39,015 bases of DNA, taken from positions 1-39,015 of the forward strand of contig CAZTPF010000016.1 of assembly GCA_964614655.1 (NCBI GenBank). The letters are read 5' to 3'. Below, piece by piece: positions 14,105-22,415 of the stretch. The first letter of the stretch is position 1. Each line of letters starts with the position of its first letter. Under the pieces are notes generated by a model. That model was not told the origin of the DNA. It searched no databases and was given only the letters and a program-made list of their open reading frames with translations. Origin of the DNA: Casp-actino8 sp964614655 (GTDB taxonomy: Bacteria > Actinomycetota > Acidimicrobiia > Acidimicrobiales > Ilumatobacteraceae). Made by a program: the position numbers and the translations under genes.

Positions 14105-16705
14105 ATGGCTCGGCGACCTCCCTCGACTGCACAAGAACTTCGCGATTCGTTCACGTCGTTCTTCGGCGATCGCGAGCACACGATCGTCGAGTCGGCGAGT
14201 TTGATTCCCCACGATCCCACCGTCTTGTTCACGGTCGCCGGAATGGTGCCGTTCAAACCTTTCTTCGTCGGCGACGAATTCCCTCCCTACAAGCGAGCGG
14301 CAACGGTGCAGAAGTGCGCGCGAGCGGGGGGAAAGCACAACGACCTCGACGACGTCGGTCGCACCAAGCGCCACCTGGTCTTCTTCGAGATGCTCGGCAA
14401 CTTCTCGTTCGGCGACTACTTCAAGGAGTCCGCCATTCCGTGGTCGTGGGAACTGGTGACCGAGGTGTTCGGTTTCGACGGGGACCGAATCTGGATCACG
14501 GTGCACGACACCGACGACGAGGCCGAGGCCATCTGGCACGAAGCGGTCGGTGTTCCGATGGATCGGATCCAGCGACTCGGCGACAAGGACAACTTCTGGC
14601 AGATGGGAGAGACCGGCCCGTGCGGTCCCTGCTCCGAACTGCACATCGACCGTGGTCCGGCGTTCGGCCCCGATGGTGGACCTCTCCACGATCCGCACGG
14701 CGATCGCTTCATGGAGTTCTGGAACCTCGTCTTCATGCAGTACAACCAGGCGGCTGATGGTGAGAGGAGCCCGCTTCCCAAGCCCTCGATCGACACCGGC
14801 GCCGGTCTCGAGCGAATCCTCGCACTGATCCAAGGGGTCGATTCGGTCTGGGAGACCGACGCGCTCCACCCCTTGATCGACCGAGCCCAGTCGTTGACAG
14901 GTACTCCCTATCGGATCGGCGACTACGACGACCGTGGCAGTTTCAGCCTGCGTGTTCTGGCCGAGCACGCTCGCAGCAGCGCCATGCTCGTCGCCGACGG
15001 AGTTTTTCCGTCGAACGAAGGGCGCGGGTACGTGTTGCGCCGAATCATTCGTCGGGCCGTTCGCCATGCCTACCTGCTCGGTACCGAGCGACCGATCATG
15101 CACGAACTCGCCGAGACTGCGATCGAGAACCTGCGAGTCGCCTATCCGGCCGCGGCGGCGCAGAAGGACTTCGTCCTCGACGTGTTGTCACGCGAGGAAG
15201 AGCGTTTCCGACAGACGTTGAAGACCGGCGTCGGAATCCTCGACAGCGAGATCGAGCGTCTCGGAGGTTCGCGAGTCCTATCCGGTTCGACGGCGTTCTT
15301 GTTGCACGACACATATGGGTTCCCACTCGAGGTCACCGAAGAGATCGTCGGCGAGAAGGGCTTCGAGATCGATCGTCGAGGATTCGACGTCGAGATGGAG
15401 GCGCAGCGGAGCCGCGCCAAGGCCGCCCGACGAACCGATCGCACCGACGACGAGATCCAAGATCAGTACCGGGCGATTTCCGAGCGGTTCGGGCCGACCG
15501 AGTTCCTCGGCTACGAGAACACCTCGTGCACCGCGACGGTGATCGGAGTCGTCGAAACCGACGAGTTCGTCGACGTGTTCCTCGACCGCACACCCTTCTA
15601 CGCCGAGAGTGGAGGCCAGGTAGGTGACACCGGCACCTTGCTCGGCGGATCGAGCATCTGGGAAGTCCTCGACACCACTTTCGCGATTCCCGGCCTTCGT
15701 CGCCATCGTTGCCGACCGAGCGATACGCCGCCCATCGTCGGCGAAAGCGTCGAAGCCCGCATCGACGAGGTTCGTCGTGGTCGTATACGTCGCCACCACA
15801 CCGCCACTCACATCCTGCACTGGGCGCTTCGAGAAGTCCTCGGTGATCACGTCAAGCAAGCCGGTTCACTGGTCGACGACACACGGCTCCGTTTCGACTT
15901 CAGCCACTACTCGGCCCTCACCGACGAGGAGATCGAGCAAGTCGAACGTCTGGCCAACGACGAGACCCTCGGAAACTCGGCGGTGGCGGCCTACGAAACG
16001 TCGAAGGACGAGGCTCTCGCCGACGGAGCCATTGCGTTCTTCGGCGACAAGTACGGGGACACCGTAAGAGTCCTGAGAGCCGGCCGTTCCTTCGAGTTGT
16101 GCGGCGGAACACACGTGTCGGCCACCGGCGACATCGGACTCGTGAAGATCGTCTCCGAAGGCTCGATCGGAGCGAACCTCCGCCGAATCGAAGCCGTCGC
16201 CGGCGAGCGGTCTCTCGAACTCCTGCGGTCCCGAACCACGACACTTCAGGACATCGGAGAACTCGTCGGCTCGTCGACCGACGACGTCCTCACCGGCGTA
16301 TCGCGTCGTCTCGACGATTTGAAGTCTGCGAACGAGGAGATCAAACGTCTTCGATCCGCCATGGTCACCGCTCGAGCCGACGAGATCGCGGCCACCGCAG
16401 TGGACGGTGACGTCGTTCAACGCATCGACGGGATCGACCCGGGTGATCTGCGCGATCTGGCACTGGCGATCCGACAGCGAAACTCGGTTCGCAACGTGGT
16501 CCTGGGCGGTGTGACGCCGAGCGGAGGAGTGTCCCTCGTCGCTGCCGTTGAGTCCGGACGCTCGGCCGGTCCGCTGATCGCTCCGGCCGCCAAGATGGTC
16601 GGAGGGGGCGGAGGGGGCAAGGGTGACGTCGCCACGGCCGGAGGCAAGGTGCCGGAGAAGTTGGACGAGGCGCTCGATCTCGTGCGATCGAGCCTTGCCG
16701 AATAA
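14105..16705 (+). CDS. alaS: Alanyl-tRNA synthetase
   Basis: This enzyme charges tRNA-Ala. The 866-aa protein has the class II catalytic core (FFEMLGNFSFGDYFKE, WEFWNLVFMQY-like motif, DTGAGLERI), the editing domain with HHTATHIL (His565, His569) and CGGTH (Cys666, His670), and the C-terminal glycine-rich segment (VGGGGGGKGDVATAGGK). All zinc and editing residues are present, so it should clear Ser- and Gly-tRNA-Ala. It opens the long housekeeping block whose order (alaS, ruvX, mltG, aroE, aroC, aroK, aroB, aroQ, pepQ, efp, nusB) equals that of mycobacteria. A 52-nt gap separates it from ruvX. Confidence 0.98.
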   Translation: MARRPPSTAQELRDSFTSFFGDREHTIVESASLIPHDPTVLFTVAGMVPFKPFFVGDEFPPYKRAATVQKCARAGGKHNDLDDVGRTKRHLVFFEMLGNFSFGDYFKESAIPWSWELVTEVFGFDGDRIWITVHDTDDEAEAIWHEAVGVPMDRIQRLGDKDNFWQMGETGPCGPCSELHIDRGPAFGPDGGPLHDPHGDRFMEFWNLVFMQYNQAADGERSPLPKPSIDTGAGLERILALIQGVDSVWETDALHPLIDRAQSLTGTPYRIGDYDDRGSFSLRVLAEHARSSAMLVADGVFPSNEGRGYVLRRIIRRAVRHAYLLGTERPIMHELAETAIENLRVAYPAAAAQKDFVLDVLSREEERFRQTLKTGVGILDSEIERLGGSRVLSGSTAFLLHDTYGFPLEVTEEIVGEKGFEIDRRGFDVEMEAQRSRAKAARRTDRTDDEIQDQYRAISERFGPTEFLGYENTSCTATVIGVVETDEFVDVFLDRTPFYAESGGQVGDTGTLLGGSSIWEVLDTTFAIPGLRRHRCRPSDTPPIVGESVEARIDEVRRGRIRRHHTATHILHWALREVLGDHVKQAGSLVDDTRLRFDFSHYSALTDEEIEQVERLANDETLGNSAVAAYETSKDEALADGAIAFFGDKYGDTVRVLRAGRSFELCGGTHVSATGDIGLVKIVSEGSIGANLRRIEAVAGERSLELLRSRTTTLQDIGELVGSSTDDVLTGVSRRLDDLKSANEEIKRLRSAMVTARADEIAATAVDGDVVQRIDGIDPGDLRDLALAIRQRNSVRNVVLGGVTPSGGVSLVAAVESGRSAGPLIAPAAKMVGGGGGGKGDVATAGGKVPEKLDEALDLVRSSLAE

Positions 16706-16757
16706 GGCCGATCGGACCCGGTGACACTCATCGCCGGTGCCGAGCCGGGAGAATGGG

Positions 16758-17183
16758 ATGGTGCGAGTTCTTGCTCTCGATCTCGGTTCACGTCGAATCG
16801 GAGTCGCGGTGTCCGACGCGTCGGAGACCATCGCGTCTCCGTTGACCGTCATCGCCCGCTCACGTTCGCGTCGCGAGGACCATCGGCGCATTCGAGAGGT
16901 GGCCGACGACGAAGAGGCCGAATTGATCGTCGTCGGACATCCCATCACCATGTCGGGCGAATCCGGACCGGCGGCTCGGGCGGTCGAACAGGAGGCCTCG
17001 GAGATCGAACGCTCCTGCGGACGGCCGGTCGAACTGTTCGACGAACGTCTCACGACCGTGACGGCTGATCGTGTCTTGAAGGAGGCCGAACTGTCGGCCT
17101 CCCAGCGTCGCCAATACGTCGACAAGGTCGCCGCCGCCGTGTTGCTGCAGAACTGGCTGGACCGCCGCAAGGGAGCCACATGA
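16758..17183 (+). CDS. ruvX: Putative pre-16S rRNA nuclease / Holliday junction resolvase-like (YqgF/RuvX)
   Basis: This 141-aa RNase H-fold nuclease has the first catalytic aspartate in LALDLGSRRIGVAVSD (Asp8), VVGHP (58-62), the glutamate in DERLTTVTADR (Glu96) and the last aspartate in YVDKVAAAVLLQ (Asp122). YqgF proteins mature the 5' end of 16S rRNA; a resolvase role is also proposed. ATG 16758 is preferred because GGGAG (16747-16751) sits 6 nt upstream; a GTG 21 nt earlier is possible. It overlaps mltG by 4 bp (ATGA). Confidence 0.93.
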   Translation: MVRVLALDLGSRRIGVAVSDASETIASPLTVIARSRSRREDHRRIREVADDEEAELIVVGHPITMSGESGPAARAVEQEASEIERSCGRPVELFDERLTTVTADRVLKEAELSASQRRQYVDKVAAAVLLQNWLDRRKGAT

Positions 17184-18382
17184 CGTCCCGCCGGCACCGG
17201 AGGCCAGATCGAACTTCGGGTCGGAACGTTTCGCTCGAGTCCGAGACAGCCAGTGATCTTCATGCGTTGTCCCGTCACGAAGTCGTCGTTCGGGCACGTG
17301 AACGTCGATGGCTCGGCCTCGTCGCCGCCGGAGCGGCCGTGGTGGGGCTGATCGTCGTCGTCGTCTACGGGACCGTCACCTGGCGTGAACTGCAAAGGAT
17401 CAACCCTCCCGGTGATCCGGAGGCGAGCGAGATCTTCGAAGTCGTGGAGGGCGACGATCTGGAGAGCATCGGGGAGCGTTTGCTGTCGCAAGGATTCGTC
17501 GTCGACGACGGCACCTTCGTCCGCTACGCCAATCGTGAGGGCGGTCTCGACGTCGTCCCCGGCTTGTACACCCTGCGTCCGCTCGATCACATGGGCAATC
17601 TCCTTCGTGTCCTGCGGACACCGCCGAACGAGACCTTCTGGCGCGTCACGATTCCCGAAGGTTTCACGATCGACCAGATCGCCGAGCGTCTGGCCGACTC
17701 CATTCCCGGCTTCGATGCCGAGGCCTTCGTCGACCGTGCGACTCGCGGCGGCGAACCGGCCATCGAGAGCTCCTACGCGCCCGGTGTCGTCGACCTGGAG
17801 GGCCTCCTCTTTCCCGACACCTTCTCGATCGCCGGAGACGAGACTCCCGCTCAGGTCGTCCAGCGCATGGTCCGGTTGATGGAGCGGGTCGGGCGGCAAG
17901 AAGGGTTGGACGACGCGGCTGTGACGGTCGGACTCGATCCCTACCGAGTCCTGATCATCGCCTCGATGATCGAACGGGAGGCCAAGACCGAAAAGGACCG
18001 CGCGCTCATCTCTCGGGTGATCTATAACCGTCTGGCGATGGGCATGAAACTCGAGATCGACGCCACGCTCTACTACGGGCAGGACTCGGACACGGCGTTC
18101 GACGTCCTGAAGGCCGTCGACTCTCCCTACAACACGTACCTGTACGGCGGGCTTCCCCCGACGCCCATCGCGAGTCCCGGTCGGGCCTCCATCGCGGCCG
18201 CTCTGGCTCCGGCACCCAACCCTTCGTCGGGCGATCCGATCTGCCGTGATCTACCGGCCGGTGTTCCTTGTGCCTATCTCTTCTACGTCCTCGACGATCT
18301 CGACGGTAATCACGCATTCGCCGTGACGCTCGAACAGCACGAGGAGAACGTACGGAGGTCGATCGAGGCGGGAATCCTGTGA
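17180..18382 (+). CDS. mltG: Endolytic murein transglycosylase MltG (YceG-like)
   Basis: This 400-aa cell-wall enzyme is thought to cut nascent glycan strands and so end their synthesis. A basic cytoplasmic N-terminus is followed by one membrane helix (about 44-64, WLGLVAAGAAVVGLIVVVVY). Then comes a LysM-like segment (VVEGDDLESIGERLLSQGF) and the YceG catalytic domain with the catalytic Glu207 in DLEGLLFPDTF, ASMIEREA (261-268) and the SPYNTY...GLPPTPI block (315-330). All expected motifs are present. The ATG overlaps the ruvX stop, and its own stop overlaps the GTG of aroE. Confidence 0.95.
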   Translation: MTSRRHRRPDRTSGRNVSLESETASDLHALSRHEVVVRARERRWLGLVAAGAAVVGLIVVVVYGTVTWRELQRINPPGDPEASEIFEVVEGDDLESIGERLLSQGFVVDDGTFVRYANREGGLDVVPGLYTLRPLDHMGNLLRVLRTPPNETFWRVTIPEGFTIDQIAERLADSIPGFDAEAFVDRATRGGEPAIESSYAPGVVDLEGLLFPDTFSIAGDETPAQVVQRMVRLMERVGRQEGLDDAAVTVGLDPYRVLIIASMIEREAKTEKDRALISRVIYNRLAMGMKLEIDATLYYGQDSDTAFDVLKAVDSPYNTYLYGGLPPTPIASPGRASIAAALAPAPNPSSGDPICRDLPAGVPCAYLFYVLDDLDGNHAFAVTLEQHEENVRRSIEAGIL

Positions 18383-19224
18383 CCCGGTTGGTGACGGGTC
18401 GAACTCGAGTCGCAGCCGTTCTCGGACAGCCGGTCCGGCACAGTCTCTCGCCGGTCATCCACAATGCGGGTTTCGAATCACTCGACGTCGATTGGACCTA
18501 TGTCGCCTTGCCGACCCCGCTCGAACAACTCGAGAACGTCTTGGCCATGTGCCGTACCGAAGCCCTGGCCGGTGTCAGTGTCACGATGCCGTTGAAGACG
18601 GCGGCCTTCGAAGCGATGGACGAACTTTCGCCAGCCGCTCGCGTTCTGCGGAGCGTCAACACGATCTCGATCGACGAGGGTCGGCTGACCGGTCACAGCA
18701 CGGACGGCGACGGACTCGTCGATTCGCTCGTCGACGAATCCGTGACGGTCGCCGGCTCGTCGATTCTGCTGCTCGGATGGGGAGGAGCAGCCCGCTCCGT
18801 CGCCGACGCCGTTCTTCGGGCCGGAGCCCGTGACGTGGTCGTCGCCAATCGCTCGGGAGTCGATCCGACCGATCTCGCCGACGTCTGCCCACTCGCGACG
18901 TCCATGCCCTGGGACCGACGGGACGAGGAATCGTTCCGATTCGACGTCGTGATCAATTGCACGAGCGTCGGAATGGGCGACGACACTGCGACGCCCATCG
19001 ATGTCGGTCGCCTCTCGCCGAAAACCGCCGTCGTCGATCTCGTCTACCACCCGATGGAGACGTCGCTTCTCGCCGGTGCTCGGCGTCGCGGCTGCGCCGT
19101 CGTGGGTGGCCTCGGCATGCTCGTCCATCAGGCCGCTCGACAACAGGAAATCTGGCTCGGACGGCGTCCCGATCCCGCCGTGATGAAGGCCGCGGCTCTC
19201 CAGGCCCTGGCCGACCGCCGGTAG
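18379..19224 (+). CDS. aroE: Shikimate dehydrogenase
   Basis: This enzyme reduces 3-dehydroshikimate to shikimate with NADPH. The 281-aa protein has the substrate site GQPVRHSLSPVIHN (Ser22, Ser24), the catalytic lysine in VTMPLKTA (Lys73), Asn94 and Asp109 (HSTDGDG), a Rossmann loop GWGGAA (133-138) and the C-terminal GLGMLVHQAARQ. The NADP-phosphate loop reads ANRSG. GTG 18379 was chosen from the GTGA overlap with mltG. Its TAG stop lies inside the -10 box proposed for aroC. Confidence 0.95.
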   Translation: MTRLVTGRTRVAAVLGQPVRHSLSPVIHNAGFESLDVDWTYVALPTPLEQLENVLAMCRTEALAGVSVTMPLKTAAFEAMDELSPAARVLRSVNTISIDEGRLTGHSTDGDGLVDSLVDESVTVAGSSILLLGWGGAARSVADAVLRAGARDVVVANRSGVDPTDLADVCPLATSMPWDRRDEESFRFDVVINCTSVGMGDDTATPIDVGRLSPKTAVVDLVYHPMETSLLAGARRRGCAVVGGLGMLVHQAARQQEIWLGRRPDPAVMKAAALQALADRR

Positions 19225-19227
19225 CCT
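19222..19227 (+). promoter_or_regulatory. -10 box of a predicted near-leaderless promoter (aroC)
   Basis: TAGCCT overlaps the aroE stop codon and lies 8 nt before ATG 19236. It would give aroC-aroK-aroB their own transcript. Confidence 0.45.
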
Positions 19228-19235
19228 TCCCCACG

Positions 19236-20390
19236 ATGTTGCGTTATCTGACGGCGGGCGAATCTCACGGTCGTGCCCTGGTCGTGATCGTGGAGGGCCT
19301 CCCGGCCGGACTGCCGATCACCGTCGACGACGTTCAGGCCGAACTCGCTCGTCGTCGGCTCGGTTACGGCCGGGGACCTCGGCAGCGCTTCGAGGTCGAC
19401 GAAGTCACCCTGGTCGGCGGCGTCCGACACGGCCGAACGCTCGGCTCGCCGGTTGCGATCGAGATCAAGAACACCGAGTGGTACCGGTCCGACAAGTGGC
19501 ACAAGGAGATGGATCCGGCTCCGGGCGCGACCGAAAAGCCCCTGACGTCGGTGCGTCCCGGTCATGCCGACCTCGTCGGTATGCAGAAATACGGATTCAC
19601 CGACGCACGAGACGTTCTCGAGCGGGCCAGTGCACGCGAGACGGCGGCGCGAGTCGCAGCCGGAGCGCTCGCGAAAGCATTGCTGTCCCACCTCGGAACC
19701 CAGGTCGTCTCACATGTCGTTCAGATGGGCACGGCCGTCAGCGACGGTCGGCGCCCGTCCCCGGACGACCTTCACGTGGTCGATGCGTCGTCGGTGCGAT
19801 GTTTCGACGCCGACGCCGATTCGCGCATGGTCGCCGAGATCGAAGCGGCCGCCAAGGTGGGCGACTCTCTCGGTGGTGTCGTCGAGATCCTCGGCTACGG
19901 AGTGCCGATCGGCCTCGGAAGTCACGTCCATTGGGATCGCAAGATCGACGGATTGATCGCCCAGGCGATTCTCAGCATTCAAGCCGTGAAGGGAGTCGAG
20001 ATCGGCGCCGCGTTCGACGTCGCCGGTCGCCGTGGATCCGACGCCCACGACCCCATCCGCTGGGACGAGGAATCTCGCCGTTACGTGCGCGACGGTTCGT
20101 TGGCCGGCGGCACCGAGGGCGGTATGACCACGGGCGAGATCCTCACCGTTCGAGCGGCCATGAAGCCGTTGGCCACCTTGAACAAGCCGACCCTTCCCAC
20201 GGTCGATGTCGTCACCAAGGAGTCGACGGTCTCGTTCAAGGAGCGCACCGACGTCACTGCCGTGCCGGCCATGGGAGTGGTGGCCGAGACGATGGTCGCC
20301 CTGGTGTTGGCGACCGAGGCCCAACGAAAGTTCGGCGGCGACTCACTTGCCGAGTTCGTCCGCAACGCCGAAGCGGCCCGTCCCGAGTGA
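19236..20390 (+). CDS. aroC: Chorismate synthase
   Basis: This FMN-dependent enzyme converts EPSP to chorismate, the last shikimate-pathway step. The 384-aa protein carries the family signatures GESHGRALV near the N-terminus, the RPGHAD...KYGFTDARDVLERASARETAARV region (split by a few residues), and the C-terminal GGMTTGEILTVRAAMKPLATL block. Length is normal. ATG 19236 has no Shine-Dalgarno and is assigned from family start and the TAGCCT box upstream. aroK begins 1 nt after its stop. Confidence 0.97.
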   Translation: MLRYLTAGESHGRALVVIVEGLPAGLPITVDDVQAELARRRLGYGRGPRQRFEVDEVTLVGGVRHGRTLGSPVAIEIKNTEWYRSDKWHKEMDPAPGATEKPLTSVRPGHADLVGMQKYGFTDARDVLERASARETAARVAAGALAKALLSHLGTQVVSHVVQMGTAVSDGRRPSPDDLHVVDASSVRCFDADADSRMVAEIEAAAKVGDSLGGVVEILGYGVPIGLGSHVHWDRKIDGLIAQAILSIQAVKGVEIGAAFDVAGRRGSDAHDPIRWDEESRRYVRDGSLAGGTEGGMTTGEILTVRAAMKPLATLNKPTLPTVDVVTKESTVSFKERTDVTAVPAMGVVAETMVALVLATEAQRKFGGDSLAEFVRNAEAARPE

Positions 20391-20391
20391 C

Positions 20392-20922
20392 ATGACCGCT
20401 CGCCACGTCGTACTGATCGGACTCATGGGAAGCGGAAAGTCGTCGGTTGGCCGCCATCTGGCCGAGGCGTTGGGGCGTCCTTTCGTCGACACCGATCTGG
20501 AGGTCGAGAGAGCACAGGGCCGAACGATCGCCGACATCTTTCGCAACTCGGGCGAGGAAGCCTTTCGCGTTGCCGAGGAGTCGGTCCTGGCTCGAGTACT
20601 GGACGAGAGTCCCGCCAGTGTCGTGGCGACCGGAGGTGGAGTCGTTCTCCGGGAGGCCAACCGCAGTCGGCTGAACGACCACTGTGTGGTGTGGTTGCGA
20701 GCCCAGGTCGACACCCTCGTCGAGCGAGTCGAGCGCAGTCGCCACGAACGACCTCTGCTCGGTGACGATCCACGCGCGCGCCTCGAGACGTTGGCGACCG
20801 ATCGCGCCGGGCTGTATCTCGACGTGTCCGACGTCGCGATCGACGTCGATGGACGATCGCTCTCCGGCGTCGTCGATCTCATCACCGAGGCCATCCGTCC
20901 GATCACGAGGCTCGGCGCATGA
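20392..20922 (+). CDS. aroK: Shikimate kinase
   Basis: This 176-aa P-loop kinase makes shikimate 3-phosphate. Visible motifs are GLMGSGKS (10-17), the DTD (33-35) that binds magnesium and shikimate, FR at 58-59, the GGG shikimate-binding loop (81-83) and the lid arginine in RPLL (120-123). The start follows aroC directly and the stop overlaps the ATG of aroB. Confidence 0.95.
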   Translation: MTARHVVLIGLMGSGKSSVGRHLAEALGRPFVDTDLEVERAQGRTIADIFRNSGEEAFRVAEESVLARVLDESPASVVATGGGVVLREANRSRLNDHCVVWLRAQVDTLVERVERSRHERPLLGDDPRARLETLATDRAGLYLDVSDVAIDVDGRSLSGVVDLITEAIRPITRLGA

Positions 20923-21947
20923 GCGTGACGCGAATCTCCGTCGAACTCGGAGATCGTTCGTACCCGGTGCTCGTCGGACACGGCGCCGTCGACACCCTTG
21001 CATCGCTCGTCCCATCGGATGTCCGTCGGATCGCCGTCGTGACCGAAGACGGAATTCCGATCCGAATCTCGACACATCTGCCATCGGCCGAAATTCGTAT
21101 CGCTGGTGGAGAGAGTGCGAAAAACCTGTCGACCATCGAGATGATCACTCGCCGCTTCGCCGAATTCGGACTCACTCGTCGCGATCTCGTCATCGGTGTC
21201 GGTGGAGGTCTCGTGACCGACGTCGCCGGTTTCGCGGCTTCCGTCTGGCACCGTGGAACCAGGGTGATCCACGTGCCCACGACCCTTCTCGCCATGGTCG
21301 ACGCGGCGATCGGCGGCAAGACGGCCGTCAATCTTCCGGAGGGCAAGAACCTCGTCGGAGCTTTTTGGCAGCCGATCGCCGTCGTCGCCGATCTCGACGC
21401 TCTGCGCACGTTGCCCGACCGAGAGACGAAGTGCGGTCTCGGCGAAGTCGCGAAGTATCACTTTCTCACCGGCGACGACCTCCTGTCGTTGCCCCTCCAG
21501 GAACGGATCGGTCGCTGTGTACGAATCAAGGCCGACATCGTCGCCGAGGACGAGACCGAGTCCGGTCGGCGGATGCTCCTCAACTACGGCCACACCCTCG
21601 GTCATGCTCTCGAGATCTGCGGAGCTCATCGCCTGGCCCATGGCGAAGCGGTCGCCGTCGGACTTCTCTACGCCGCGCGTCTCGCCCGTGCACTCGATCG
21701 AATCGACGACGAGCGAGTCGACTTCCACGACCAGGTGGTCCGGCGCGAGTACGGCCTGGCCGACGATCGTGTGATGGATTCGATACGCGATCTGTCAGTT
21801 CTCGATCTCCTGGCCGCGATGAAGCGGGACAAGAAGGCCACCGACGGTCTGACGTTCGTCCTCGACGGACCACACGGACCCGAGGTCGTGAGCGATGTGC
21901 CGGACTCGGTCGTCGAAGCGAGCCTGCAGCGATTCCTCACCCAATGA
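20919..21947 (+). CDS. aroB: 3-dehydroquinate synthase (short form)
   Basis: This enzyme converts DAHP to 3-dehydroquinate using NAD and a divalent metal. The 342-aa protein has GGGLVTDVAGFAASVW (95-110), PTTLLAMVDAAIGGKT (120-135) and metal ligands Glu176 (LGEVAKY), His225 (NYGHTLGH) and His241 (HGEAVAVG). It is shorter than the usual 355-365 residues. The helical stretch between Glu176 and His225 is 49 residues, versus about 60 or more in the E. coli enzyme. All catalytic residues are kept, so it should be active. The ATG overlaps the aroK stop. Confidence 0.95.
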   Translation: MSVTRISVELGDRSYPVLVGHGAVDTLASLVPSDVRRIAVVTEDGIPIRISTHLPSAEIRIAGGESAKNLSTIEMITRRFAEFGLTRRDLVIGVGGGLVTDVAGFAASVWHRGTRVIHVPTTLLAMVDAAIGGKTAVNLPEGKNLVGAFWQPIAVVADLDALRTLPDRETKCGLGEVAKYHFLTGDDLLSLPLQERIGRCVRIKADIVAEDETESGRRMLLNYGHTLGHALEICGAHRLAHGEAVAVGLLYAARLARALDRIDDERVDFHDQVVRREYGLADDRVMDSIRDLSVLDLLAAMKRDKKATDGLTFVLDGPHGPEVVSDVPDSVVEASLQRFLTQ

Positions 21948-21962
21948 CCGGTCGACCTCGGG

Positions 21963-21968
21963 TAATTT
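21963..21968 (+). promoter_or_regulatory. -10 box of a predicted leaderless promoter (aroQ)
   Basis: TAATTT lies 6 nt before GTG 21975 in the 27-bp gap after aroB. The nearby AGG (21973-21975) is too close to the start to act as a ribosome site. Confidence 0.55.
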
Positions 21969-21974
21969 GACCAG

Positions 21975-22415
21975 GTGGCCACCGTCCTCCTCGTCCATGG
22001 ACCCAATCTCAATCTTCTCGGCCAACGCGAACCCGAGATCTACGGAACGGCGACCCTCGACGACTACGTCCGAGAGACCGAGCGATACGCCCAGACCCTC
22101 GGGCTCGACCTGGAGTCGTTTCAGTCGAATCACGAGGGTGAGATCGTCGACCGGATCCACGAGGCTCGTGGGCGTGTTCAGGGCATCATCGTCAATGCCG
22201 GAGCCTTGACCCACTATTCGTGGGCTCTTCACGACGCACTGGCCACCTTTCACGGGCCGATCGTCGAGGTGCACATCTCGCAACCCAACGCCCGGGAACC
22301 CTGGCGTCACACGAGTGTCGTGGCGCCGGTTGCGTCGGGGTCGATCGCCGGATTCGGTCTCCGTGGGTACGAGTTGGCCGTTCGGGCGATCGCCGACATC
22401 CTGTCGTCTCGATGA
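21975..22415 (+). CDS. aroQ: Type II 3-dehydroquinate dehydratase
   Basis: This 146-aa flavodoxin-like subunit of a dodecameric enzyme dehydrates 3-dehydroquinate. All active-site residues known from the mycobacterial enzyme are present, shifted by one: Asn11, Arg18, Tyr23 (the base, in EIYG), Asn74 and His80 (NAGALTH), His100 (VEVHIS) and Arg111. The start is GTG, set by the box 6 nt upstream and the family N-terminus (LLVHGPNLNLLG). Its stop overlaps the ATG of pepQ. Confidence 0.97.
   Translation: MATVLLVHGPNLNLLGQREPEIYGTATLDDYVRETERYAQTLGLDLESFQSNHEGEIVDRIHEARGRVQGIIVNAGALTHYSWALHDALATFHGPIVEVHISQPNAREPWRHTSVVAPVASGSIAGFGLRGYELAVRAIADILSSR

Noticed and set aside
15866..17899. Long open frame (677 codons) on the minus strand across alaS, ruvX and mltG
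   Set aside because: It is antisense to three clearly conserved genes, has no recognisable domain, and its length is explained by codon bias in GC-rich DNA. The same holds for similar long antisense frames at 27716-29131, 35809-37233 and 37462-38991.
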